Assembly: GCA_964536565.1 (NCBI GenBank)
Contig: CAZHXK010000065.1
Coordinates: 1 to 5,154 of the forward strand
Direction of reading: 5' to 3'
Source of the DNA: GCA-002688135 sp964536565
GTDB taxonomy: Bacteria; Patescibacteriota; Patescibacteriia; Magasanikbacterales; GCA-002688135
Length of the DNA: 5,154 nucleotides
In this document: piece after piece, positions 1 to 4,479 of the stretch
Numbering within the stretch: position 1 is the stretch's first letter
Layout: the number at the start of each line of letters is the position of its first letter
Notes under the pieces: generated by a model
Told to the model about the DNA's origin: nothing
The model's database searches: none
What the model saw: the letters and a program-made list of their open reading frames with translations, nothing else
Translations under genes and position numbers: made by a program

Positions 1-1216
1 CATTTATATCAACACATAGCGAGCTGTTCGCATTCACTTGCGAGCTGCTTGTGTCCATAGTCACGTAGACATATCGAGCTGTATTTGACGATAATGAGAT
101 ATCATCAAATACCACATCCTCCATCACAACAGTACCATCTATATCATCCCAAGACATTGTTTTCGTTCCGAGAAGATTAGAGTTACTCATACTATCTTTG
201 TATATGTTGATCGTTGTATCTCCTGCATTTGCGAATGTATGATTTACGTCCAATACTAAATTATGCATGTTTGCTTCATAATTCTCGAAGCCCTTATTCC
301 ATACTTTAAGTATAGCAACTACTTGCTCACTACTCTTTGAAACAAACCCTGATGGCGTAACCTTGCCGATATCGCTTGAGTATAACATGCTCATTTCTGT
401 TCGTTTGATATGACGAGTTGGCGATTCTGCGACGCCTGTCAATTGCGCATCCATTTCAGTTGTCATACCTGTGATGAGTGGCGTAACAAATGTTTTGTCG
501 AGCGACACCTTGAACGGCGCACCAACAACACCATCACTCTGATTGATGTATGACTGCACATCTGCAAAAAGCTCGAGTCTTGTGTATGCTCCTTTTGGAG
601 CCTGTACTCCGATATTGTAAAAATCTATGTTTCCGTCGGTAATAAGTGCCGTAGCAACCGGCTCGTCTGATCCGAATAAGCGAAGCTCTGCGAATACGAC
701 TGCCCCAGACATGCTGACATTTGCAGCACCAAGCGACTCAAGTCTAAAATTTAATCTATCTATCAATACAGCTTCTGAATCTGGTTTAAATCTTAACGAA
801 ATAAGACGGACATCTGGCTCTCCTGTCACATATACTTTATCTGAGTTTAATGCTTCTCCGTCTGAAATTTCCACTGTTGGTGCTACCGTGAGCGCAGCTG
901 ACCTTTGTTCGGTTACTGGGGCCAACAGCTCTCCATATCCATCATTTTCTTCTTTCTGCTCAGGCGCTCTTTTTCGTCGCTCCCACCATTTTCGTGGCGA
1001 CTCTTCTTTTGCTTCGTATTGAGGTTCCTGAGCTTGTTCGTTATGTGCTGGTAGATTCTCAGTTGGCGGACGCTCTCTTTTTGGTACAGCTGCAAAACCA
1101 GCAGCAATCGCCGCAAACCCAGCCAACAATGCGACTGCAATACCGATTTTTTGTGAAATCGAAACGCTCACAGGTGCAGAAGCTTTTTTGCTAGATGGCT
1201 TTTTCTTTGGAGGCAT
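1..1216 (-). CDS. Membrane-anchored extracytoplasmic repeat protein, C-terminus outside window (partial)
   Basis: I read an uninterrupted minus-strand frame of 405 codons from ATG at 1216-1214 to the left edge, so the 3' end is missing. The start is fixed by an in-frame TAA two codons upstream. Residues 1-23 are Lys/Ser/Pro-rich (MPPKKKPSSKK), about 24-43 form one Ala/Gly-rich membrane helix, and about 45-95 are a charged Pro/Glu/Arg linker with a KWWERRKR patch. The rest lacks charged clusters and looks like beta-strand-rich modules. One covers about 115-225 (VRLISLRF, FAELRLFGSD, YTRLELFADV); a second, similarly ordered one covers about 295-395 (QVVAILKVWNKGF, INIYKDS, ARYVYVTMD). The pattern suggests an N-in, C-out surface or envelope protein with tandem beta-sandwich domains, as is common in Parcubacteria-like genomes. 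I recognise no enzyme motif. The role (adhesion, S-layer or envelope) is inference. A promoter lies just upstream. Confidence 0.85.
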   Translation of the reverse strand, partial: MPPKKKPSSKKASAPVSVSISQKIGIAVALLAGFAAIAAGFAAVPKRERPPTENLPAHNEQAQEPQYEAKEESPRKWWERRKRAPEQKEENDGYGELLAPVTEQRSAALTVAPTVEISDGEALNSDKVYVTGEPDVRLISLRFKPDSEAVLIDRLNFRLESLGAANVSMSGAVVFAELRLFGSDEPVATALITDGNIDFYNIGVQAPKGAYTRLELFADVQSYINQSDGVVGAPFKVSLDKTFVTPLITGMTTEMDAQLTGVAESPTRHIKRTEMSMLYSSDIGKVTPSGFVSKSSEQVVAILKVWNKGFENYEANMHNLVLDVNHTFANAGDTTINIYKDSMSNSNLLGTKTMSWDDIDGTVVMEDVVFDDISLSSNTARYVYVTMDTSSSQVNANSSLCVDIN

Positions 1217-1262
1217 ATATTATAATTCCCATCCCAGCGGAAACCAGGATCTATTGAGTGAC

Positions 1263-1291
1263 ATTATAACACATTTCGTATTTTTCGTCTT
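1263..1291 (-). promoter_or_regulatory. Extended -10 promoter for the membrane-anchored repeat protein
   Basis: On the minus strand an exact TATAAT (1268-1263) is preceded by TGT, giving an extended -10 element. A weak -35 (AAGACG, 1291-1286, matching the GAC core of TTGACA) sits 17 nt upstream. The -35 overlaps the stop codon of the upstream DUF4153 gene. The predicted start near 1256 leaves a leader of about 40 nt before the ATG at 1216. No strong terminator is visible between the two genes, so read-through from DUF4153 is also possible. Confidence 0.55.
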
Positions 1292-3107
1292 ACTTATGCG
1301 TAACTAGTGCGTATCCCATGATGCTCATATCAACAAGTTTTCCTTCAACACGCGTCCCTGATAGCGAGTACGCAACAACACTAACTGATGTTGTTTCATT
1401 TTGAAGCTCGATCCTCAGAGGCACGTTACTCCCAACCGTATTATCGTTATCTTCCTCAGCTGCGATGTAAATAAAGCTCGCAATACTTGTCTGTAGCTCT
1501 CCCTCGGGTGTTGTGACAACGAGTGCCGGGTCCTCCCCTTCTTGCACTGCTTTAATGACATACCCATTCGCATTATATACCGTAAGCGAGTTTGAGATGT
1601 TTCGATCCAAGTTCAGTAAGACATCGGCTCCTTCTATATCGACGACCTGATCTGAATCCGCGCTATGGTAGTAGAAGTAGTCCTTCGTGACTCGATTGTT
1701 ATAGTTATATACCGAAAGCATTTCTTCGATCTCTCTTCTGCGCTCTTCGTCAGTTTGAGAAATCGTGATATCTCTTGGGAACAAACCATCTACTCGTTTG
1801 AATGAGTGACGTGATGCGAGATAGCGCGCGACATTTCTGACGTCATTATCAACGTATGTCTTGTCCTGGTTGTATAATTCGTATGCATCTACATCAAACA
1901 AGCCATCTGAATTCAGAAGTTGATTTTCTCGAATCACAGATTCAAGCTGGTTGCTCTGAGAAATATAGGACACATTGAACATACTCCACGGACCAACACC
2001 ACTTACGAATAAAAGTAGAGCCAGTGCACCAAAAAATACCCTAATGCGGTTAAATTTTGTTAACAACGCAGTGAGCACCACGAATGCAAACCAGATTCCA
2101 ACAGCGATCCCAGCATAGCGCGATTCTGTAATTCCATACTCTCCTATCCGTACCCCAAGCGCCATAAAGTAGAGCGGAAGGATTGGAATTAATGAGAGGA
2201 ATATATATTTAAGTGTTTTAATGGCTGCGCTTTTTTGGCCACGAACATACCACGGAAAAGTAAGGAGCATCGTGAGTACCACTACTGATGAGTAGATAAT
2301 GATCGGCAGCGCTACCCCCCCATCTGGCCATGCACGCTGAATGAACGCAATTTTTGCGATGTATGCGTAGAGAATAAGGAAGTACACAACCAAAACTGGT
2401 GACAGAATATAGTGCGTAAATTTTCGTACAATCTCAGGATATTCTTTGTCATTGTCATATTCTTCCAATGTGGGACGAGCTCCGAATAGTACGAACACTG
2501 GTGAGAAGACAATAGCGATCCATTGCCAGAGAATAAAGTAATAATCCTCACTGATACGCGCATTGAAGAGAGCATTAATCGAGAAGATAGCAATTGCGAA
2601 TGCGATGAACAATACAATCGCTGAGAAGAGCGCAAGAAACATGCGGAGTAATAACCACTTCGCGAACTGCCAGAACGCAAGCTCATCTTTCTTCATCACA
2701 TATGCAGAAACAAGCATGAACGAAAACGAAGCAGCAAGCATCAAAAAGAATAAGACAACCGCACGCTCAGAAAAGGCGCCGTTTAAGTCTAATGCTGTAC
2801 TCCAGAAAAAAAGCCCGAGAGGAATTACACCAAGAAGCTGCGTGATGTAATACTTTTTACCGATGCCATATTTGCGTTGGGCGAAAAATGCTAAAGCTGC
2901 GAAGAATATAATACCGAGGATTCCTGTGAGCACGACCGCAGTGTATGTGTCAGGTAGTGTATTAAAATTCTTCCGCGTCATGTATGACAGCATACTTGCA
3001 GCAACGACCGCACTGGCAATTGAAAGCGGAAATCTTCGAAGAAGTTCGGTGAGACTCACACGAAACATCTTACTGAACCAGGTTTTTTTCTGGATTATTT
3101 TATTCAT
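1290..3107 (-). CDS. DUF4153 family polytopic membrane protein
   Basis: A 605-residue protein. The first ~375 residues are very hydrophobic, with about 11 membrane segments (roughly 27-42, 56-76, 85-103, 115-137, 150-178, 191-209, 229-251, 266-285, 299-318, 331-349, 356-375). Features I associate with DUF4153 are an ELLRRFPLS N-terminal amphipathic stretch, GITESRY at about 324-330 before a late helix, and GPWSMFNVS at about 372-380 right after the last helix. The remaining ~225 residues are polar, with VRNVARYLASRH (about 423-434) and a probably beta-rich C-terminus. This soluble tail is likely on one face of the membrane. The molecular function of DUF4153 is not known to me, so none is assigned. 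The start is ATG at 3107; there is no clear Shine-Dalgarno sequence (leader is A/T-rich), which lowers start confidence slightly. The gene has its own putative promoter at 3128-3156. Confidence 0.85.
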   Translation of the reverse strand: MNKIIQKKTWFSKMFRVSLTELLRRFPLSIASAVVAASMLSYMTRKNFNTLPDTYTAVVLTGILGIIFFAALAFFAQRKYGIGKKYYITQLLGVIPLGLFFWSTALDLNGAFSERAVVLFFLMLAASFSFMLVSAYVMKKDELAFWQFAKWLLLRMFLALFSAIVLFIAFAIAIFSINALFNARISEDYYFILWQWIAIVFSPVFVLFGARPTLEEYDNDKEYPEIVRKFTHYILSPVLVVYFLILYAYIAKIAFIQRAWPDGGVALPIIIYSSVVVLTMLLTFPWYVRGQKSAAIKTLKYIFLSLIPILPLYFMALGVRIGEYGITESRYAGIAVGIWFAFVVLTALLTKFNRIRVFFGALALLLFVSGVGPWSMFNVSYISQSNQLESVIRENQLLNSDGLFDVDAYELYNQDKTYVDNDVRNVARYLASRHSFKRVDGLFPRDITISQTDEERRREIEEMLSVYNYNNRVTKDYFYYHSADSDQVVDIEGADVLLNLDRNISNSLTVYNANGYVIKAVQEGEDPALVVTTPEGELQTSIASFIYIAAEEDNDNTVGSNVPLRIELQNETTSVSVVAYSLSGTRVEGKLVDMSIMGYALVTHK

Positions 3108-3127
3108 AATATTTTTACTAGTTCTTT

Positions 3128-3156
3128 ATTGTCGCTTTTTAATTGATGTTCGTCAA
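3128..3156 (-). promoter_or_regulatory. Putative promoter of the DUF4153 gene
   Basis: The minus strand carries TTGACG (3156-3151, 5/6 match to the -35 consensus), a 17-nt spacer, and GACAAT (3133-3128, 4/6 match to the -10). It begins directly after the T-tract of the upstream terminator. Predicted initiation near 3121 leaves a leader of about 14 nt before the ATG at 3107. That short leader fits the absence of an obvious Shine-Dalgarno sequence. Confidence 0.5.
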
Positions 3157-3157
3157 T

Positions 3158-3180
3158 AAAAAAATCGCCCGTAGGCGATA
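3158..3180 (-). terminator. Rho-independent terminator with UACG tetraloop
   Basis: On the minus strand ATCGCC and GGCGAT (3179-3174 and 3169-3164) form a 6-bp stem closed by C(TACG)G, a UNCG-type stable tetraloop. Seven T residues follow, the first of them shared with the stem. The structure lies 9 nt past the stop codon of the 175-residue protein gene (3189) and would end that transcript. The promoter for the next gene starts immediately afterwards. Confidence 0.85.
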
Positions 3181-3188
3181 TTAATGTA

Positions 3189-3716
3189 CTAATTATTGTG
3201 TTTACGTCGCTGTGTTTCCTGCCACGAATTGTGTGCTGCGCGCTTCAGTAGCTCGTACACTTCGGGTTCCAGCTGCCCGTCGAGCTTCTTCACGATTAAA
3301 GCGACATGTCGATCCATTTTATTGAATCGCTCACGAGCAGATCGTGCGCACGCGATGGGGATCGAAAGTGGCAACGTCAGCAGGATAGCCGGGAGCGCGA
3401 GAAATGCGAGACCCATCTCACCCGAACCCTTACGTTCTTGATCGAAGAGCCACGCGGAGCTGGGGTGTGTCAGCAACTCTCGCTCGATATCGATTGAGAT
3501 CTGCTGCTTATGTGGCTCTCCATCTCCACCAACACGCAGGTCCATGTCGATAGTTAATACCTCACGCCTTCGCTCTCTCATTACATCAAGCAAGTTGCGT
3601 CGATGGACCTCAGTAACTGTCAGCGAGCAGAACCTGGTTGTTGGTGGTCGCGTGACCATACCAAACCCTTCGACCGCAATGCCGGGATACTCTCGGATCC
3701 AACTAAAATCTCTCAC
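3189..3716 (-). CDS. Unknown protein with one central/C-terminal membrane segment
   Basis: A 175-residue product that I do not recognise. The start is GTG at 3716-3714: an in-frame TAA lies upstream, and AAGGAG (3727-3722) sits 5 nt before it. Residues 1-100 are soluble, with alternating charged and hydrophobic stretches (RFCSLTVTEVHRRNLLDVM, REVLTIDMDLRV, QQISIDIERELL) that could form a small alpha/beta domain. About 102-123 is a single hydrophobic helix (LAFLALPAILLTLPLSIPIA). About 125-175 is basic and helical (ARSARERFNKMDRHVALIVKKL and LLKRAAHNSWQETQRRKHNN). The distribution suggests an anchored protein with basic juxtamembrane and C-terminal parts. The gene has its own promoter and terminator, so it appears monocistronic. 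Good signals make it a likely real gene, but the function is unknown. Confidence 0.8.
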   Translation of the reverse strand: MRDFSWIREYPGIAVEGFGMVTRPPTTRFCSLTVTEVHRRNLLDVMRERRREVLTIDMDLRVGGDGEPHKQQISIDIERELLTHPSSAWLFDQERKGSGEMGLAFLALPAILLTLPLSIPIACARSARERFNKMDRHVALIVKKLDGQLEPEVYELLKRAAHNSWQETQRRKHNN

Positions 3717-3721
3717 ATGAA

Positions 3722-3727
3722 CTCCTT
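3722..3727 (-). promoter_or_regulatory. Shine-Dalgarno sequence deciding a GTG start
   Basis: The minus strand reads AAGGAG, then TTCAT, then GTG, which places a near-consensus ribosome binding site 5 nt before the GTG at 3716. An ATG two bases earlier (3718-3716) overlaps the GTG but is followed at once by TGA, so it cannot be the productive start. Confidence 0.8.
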
Positions 3728-3747
3728 TTTTAAATTATCTGCTTCTA

Positions 3748-3776
3748 TTTGTACCATAATATTAACGCTTTGTCAA
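3748..3776 (-). promoter_or_regulatory. Promoter of the 175-residue protein gene
   Basis: On the minus strand a perfect TTGACA -35 (3776-3771) is followed by exactly 17 nt and TACAAA (3753-3748, 4/6 match to the -10). Initiation near 3741 gives a leader of about 24 nt containing the Shine-Dalgarno sequence. The promoter starts 7 nt after the tRNA operon terminator palindrome. Confidence 0.7.
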
Positions 3777-3783
3777 TAGTATC

Positions 3784-3828
3784 CGTCTACCAAAAAACCA
3801 TCTCGCAGAGATGGTTTTTTGGTAGACG
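3784..3828 (-). terminator. tRNA operon terminator within a 21-bp perfect palindrome
   Basis: The arms 3784-3804 and 3808-3828 are perfectly complementary over 21 bp around a 3-nt loop. The core read on the minus strand is a normal intrinsic terminator: A-run, CCATCTC, TGC, GAGATGG, then six T. The palindrome continues past the T-tract with GGTAGACG, complementary to the tRNA-Val 3' end CGTCTACC, so the outer part overlaps the tRNA (3820-3828). By symmetry it could also stop plus-strand transcription. Confidence 0.85.
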
Positions 3829-3896
3829 CTGTAGGAGTCGAACCTACGACCCCCTCGGTGTAAACGAGGTGCTCTAACCAGCTGAGCTAAGCGTCC
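3820..3896 (-). tRNA. tRNA-Val (anticodon UAC)
   Basis: A complete 77-nt cloverleaf on the minus strand with encoded CCA. The 5' acceptor strand GGACGCT pairs with AGCGTCT, the outermost pair being G1-U72. T8-A9, D-stem GCTC/GAGC with GG in the D-loop, and anticodon stem CCTCG/CGAGG follow. The loop TTTACAC places TAC at 3862-3860. The T-arm is GTAGG-TTCGACT-CCTAC, then A73 and CCA. It reads GUA and, depending on modification, other Val codons. The terminator palindrome overlaps its 3' end, and a partial copy of its 5' end lies 108 nt upstream. Confidence 0.96.
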
Positions 3897-3949
3897 ATAT
3901 TATTTCTTTTTCTGTGAGCTGAAAGTTCACGGTTTGTAAATTGTTTGTG

Positions 3950-3981
3950 GCCGAGCGGTTTTTTTATTATTCGCCTTCGGC
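3950..3981 (-). other. Bulged hairpin of the Val upstream module
   Basis: On the minus strand GCCGA pairs with TCGGC and GCG pairs with CGC. A 2-nt AG bulge lies on the 5' side and the 14-nt loop contains seven A. The hairpin begins 4 nt (CCAA) after the 19-nt tRNA-Val 5' copy. Length, bulge and loop size match the hairpin upstream of tRNA-Lys exactly, with compensatory changes in the stem. Function unknown. The complement folds equally, so the active strand is not settled by this alone. An alternative register (TGGCC/GGCCA) is also possible. Confidence 0.6.
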
Positions 3982-3985
3982 TTGG

Positions 3986-4004
3986 CCAGCTGAGCTAAGC
4001 GTCC
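3986..4004 (-). repeat. Partial tRNA-Val copy (nucleotides 1-19)
   Basis: The minus strand reads GGACGCTTAGCTCAGCTGG, identical to nucleotides 1-19 of the tRNA-Val gene at 3896-3878. The identity starts exactly at tRNA position 1 and stops just after the D-loop GG; the tRNA continues TTA, the copy CCA. No matching 3' half follows, so it cannot fold as a tRNA by itself. Its acceptor strand could in principle compete with the true 5' strand for the tRNA 3' strand in a common transcript. Confidence 0.85.
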
Positions 4005-4010
4005 TATCTT

Positions 4011-4067
4011 CTAGATGTCTATGGAGATCTTTTCTAGAATGTTGGGTGCACTTTTTTGCTCTTTCAT
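4011..4067 (-). CDS. Possible 18-residue leader ORF upstream of tRNA-Val
   Basis: ATG at 4067 to TAG at 4013-4011 encodes MKEQKSAPNILEKISIDI. The stop lies 6 nt before the partial tRNA-Val copy. The frame resembles the 21-codon ORF upstream of tRNA-Lys: similar length, LEK after 10 versus 11 residues, and an Ile-rich end stopping just before the tRNA copy. No convincing Shine-Dalgarno sequence is seen. The shared CTAGAAAAG also occurs once just upstream of this ATG, so the similarity may be a DNA or RNA motif rather than a conserved peptide. Treat it as a candidate only. Confidence 0.25.
   Translation of the reverse strand: MKEQKSAPNILEKISIDI
4028..4037 (-). repeat. CTAGAAAAGA repeat, copy 3
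   Basis: Third copy of the 10-mer CTAGAAAAGA in the tRNA region, 23 nt before the partial tRNA-Val copy. The comparable copy upstream of tRNA-Lys is 28 nt before its partial tRNA. It encodes Leu-Glu-Lys in the candidate leader ORF. Confidence 0.5.
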
Positions 4068-4072
4068 ATCAT

Positions 4073-4082
4073 TCTTTTCTAG
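4073..4082 (-). repeat. CTAGAAAAGA repeat, copy 2
   Basis: Part of a longer imperfect match to the region upstream of tRNA-Lys: CAAGnnnnCTAGAAAAGAAnnnTAT. Downstream of it TATGAA (4068-4063) is a weak -10 candidate, and TTGGCA (4093-4088, 5/6 match to TTGACA) lies upstream. The repeat could therefore be part of a promoter serving tRNA-Val, although the spacing (19 nt) is not ideal. Confidence 0.5.
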
Positions 4083-4102
4083 CAAACTTGCCAAAGAAGG
4101 AA

Positions 4103-4179
4103 TGGTGCCCCCACTTGGATTTGAACCAAGGACACACGGATTAAGAGTCCGTTGCTCTAACCAACTGAGCTATGAGGGC
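4103..4179 (-). tRNA. tRNA-Lys (anticodon CUU)
   Basis: A complete 77-nt cloverleaf on the minus strand with encoded CCA. Acceptor GCCCTCA pairs with TGGGGGC (one U-G pair). T8-A9, D-stem GCTC/GAGC, and anticodon stem ACGGA/TCCGT follow. The loop CTCTTAA gives anticodon CTT at 4145-4143. The T-arm is CTTGG-TTCAAAT-CCAAG, then A73 and CCA. It reads the Lys codon AAG. It lies 206 nt before tRNA-Val on the same strand with no terminator between, so the two are probably co-transcribed. A diverged copy of its first 19 nt lies 105 nt upstream. Confidence 0.96.
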
Positions 4180-4199
4180 ATTAGAATACTTCTTACCAT

Positions 4200-4232
4200 G
4201 CCACCAGTCGTGCTCATTATTATTTTGGTGGC
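4200..4232 (-). other. Alternative hairpin in the tRNA-Lys leader
   Basis: GCCACCA (minus strand, 4232-4226) and TGGTGGC (4206-4200) are perfect 7-bp complements around a 19-nt loop. The first three bases of the 5' arm are also the closing arm of the bulged hairpin at 4230-4261, so the two structures exclude each other. This resembles a switch, but no equivalent overlapping pair is present upstream of tRNA-Val; there a separate imperfect hairpin (3914-3930) occupies the spacer. Confidence 0.4.
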
Positions 4233-4261
4233 GAGCCATTTTTTAGTGGCCGGCTTTCGCC
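4230..4261 (-). other. Bulged hairpin of the Lys upstream module
   Basis: On the minus strand GGCGA pairs with TCGCC and GCC pairs with GGC. A 2-nt AA bulge lies on the 5' side and a 14-nt loop contains six A. It starts 4 nt (CCCA) after the partial tRNA-Lys copy. Relative to the Val hairpin, the second pair of the outer stem is G-C instead of C-G and the third pair of the inner stem is C-G instead of G-C. Both changes keep pairing, which argues for a selected structure. Function unknown. Confidence 0.6.
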
Positions 4262-4265
4262 TGGG

Positions 4266-4284
4266 CCAACTGAGCCATGAGGAC
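4266..4284 (-). repeat. Partial tRNA-Lys copy (nucleotides 1-19)
   Basis: The minus strand reads GTCCTCATGGCTCAGTTGG, 17/19 identical to tRNA-Lys nucleotides 1-19 (differences at positions 2 and 9). As in the Val copy, similarity begins at tRNA position 1 and ends after the D-loop GG, followed by CC. The matching 3' half is absent. Confidence 0.8.
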
Positions 4285-4289
4285 TCTTG

Positions 4290-4355
4290 CTATGAAAATA
4301 TTACTATACGGTTCTTTTCTAGGGGTCTTGCTGCGATGTGCTTTTTTAGGAACAT
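4290..4355 (-). CDS. Possible 21-residue leader ORF upstream of tRNA-Lys
   Basis: ATG at 4355 to TAG at 4292-4290 gives a basic peptide starting MFLKKH and ending LEKNRIVIFS. The stop lies 5 nt before the partial tRNA-Lys copy. Upstream in the same frame a tiny ORF, ATG TGG TGG AAG TAA (4376-4362), ends two codons earlier; a GGAAG there could act as a Shine-Dalgarno sequence for this ATG (spacing about 9 nt). It parallels the 18-codon frame upstream of tRNA-Val. It is too short for codon statistics. A possible internal promoter (TATAGT at 4308-4303) would start transcription inside the frame and exclude translation. Confidence 0.28.
   Translation of the reverse strand: MFLKKHIAARPLEKNRIVIFS
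4313..4322 (-). repeat. CTAGAAAAGA repeat, copy 1
   Basis: First copy of the 10-mer, within CAAGnnnnCTAGAAAAGAAnnnTAT shared with copy 2. TATAGT (4308-4303), a 5/6 match to the -10 consensus, follows in this copy, with no good -35. It may be a secondary promoter element, an RNA motif, or coding sequence for LEK in the leader ORF. Confidence 0.5.
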
Positions 4356-4407
4356 ACCTAGTTACTTCCACCACATCCTTCAAATTACTGCAGAATTAGA
4401 CGTCGAT

Positions 4408-4436
4408 AGTATACGTAATTGTCGTTTTTATTGCAA
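4408..4436 (-). promoter_or_regulatory. Promoter of the tRNA-Lys/tRNA-Val unit
   Basis: On the minus strand TTGCAA (4436-4431, 4/6 match to the -35) is separated by exactly 17 nt from TATACT (4413-4408, 5/6 match to the -10). It lies just past the ABC gene terminator. Initiation near 4401 would give a leader of about 220 nt before tRNA-Lys. That is long for a tRNA operon, and it contains the short ORFs, the partial tRNA copy and the hairpins. Confidence 0.65.
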
Positions 4437-4443
4437 GACTATT

Positions 4444-4471
4444 AAAAAACCAGTGCCCGTAAGCACTGGTT
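4444..4471 (-). terminator. Rho-independent terminator of the ABC exporter gene
   Basis: On the minus strand AACCAGTGC (4471-4463) and GCACTGGTT (4456-4448) form a 9-bp perfect stem with a 6-nt loop (TTACGG). The run of six T (4449-4444) begins in the last two stem bases. It starts 8 nt after the stop codon. Confidence 0.92.
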
Positions 4472-4479
4472 ATCAATAA

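Noticed and set aside
20..55. Direct repeat GCGAGCTG near the left edge
   Set aside because: Only 8 bp, within a coding region for a Ser/Asn-rich stretch; explained by repeated codon use.
1219..1224. Second TATAAT directly before the ATG at 1216
   Set aside because: It ends 2 nt before the start codon, so transcription would begin inside the gene. The extended -10 at 1263-1268 fits better.
3914..3930. GTGAGCT/AGTTCAC hairpin upstream of tRNA-Val
   Set aside because: On the transcribed minus strand one pair becomes an A-C mismatch (G-T on the plus strand), and the Lys module has no equivalent. It was not listed as a separate feature.
3986..4004. Split tRNA or intron-containing tRNA
   Set aside because: A complete canonical tRNA follows each partial copy, so no splicing or joining is needed. 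The copies end at nucleotide 19, not at the anticodon loop.
3886..4275. Frames open from each partial tRNA copy to the UAG at nucleotides 8-10 of the real tRNA, with a shared LSWP start
   Set aside because: Spacings of 108 and 105 nt are both multiples of three, and UAG is a normal tRNA sequence. The shared LSWP is just the translated tRNA D-arm; the rest diverges and has no start signal.
3784..4436. CRISPR array or classic tRNA attachment-site pair
   Set aside because: Repeats are few and differ in sequence between modules. The duplicated part is the tRNA 5' end rather than the usual 3' end, and no integrase or insertion-sequence gene is in the window, so an integration origin remains only a hypothesis.
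3941..4479. Plus-strand open frames across the tRNA region
   Set aside because: They run antisense through both tRNA genes and contain typical translated-tRNA artefacts (for example PPLGFEPRTHG from the T-arm). There is no ribosome binding site or recognisable domain.
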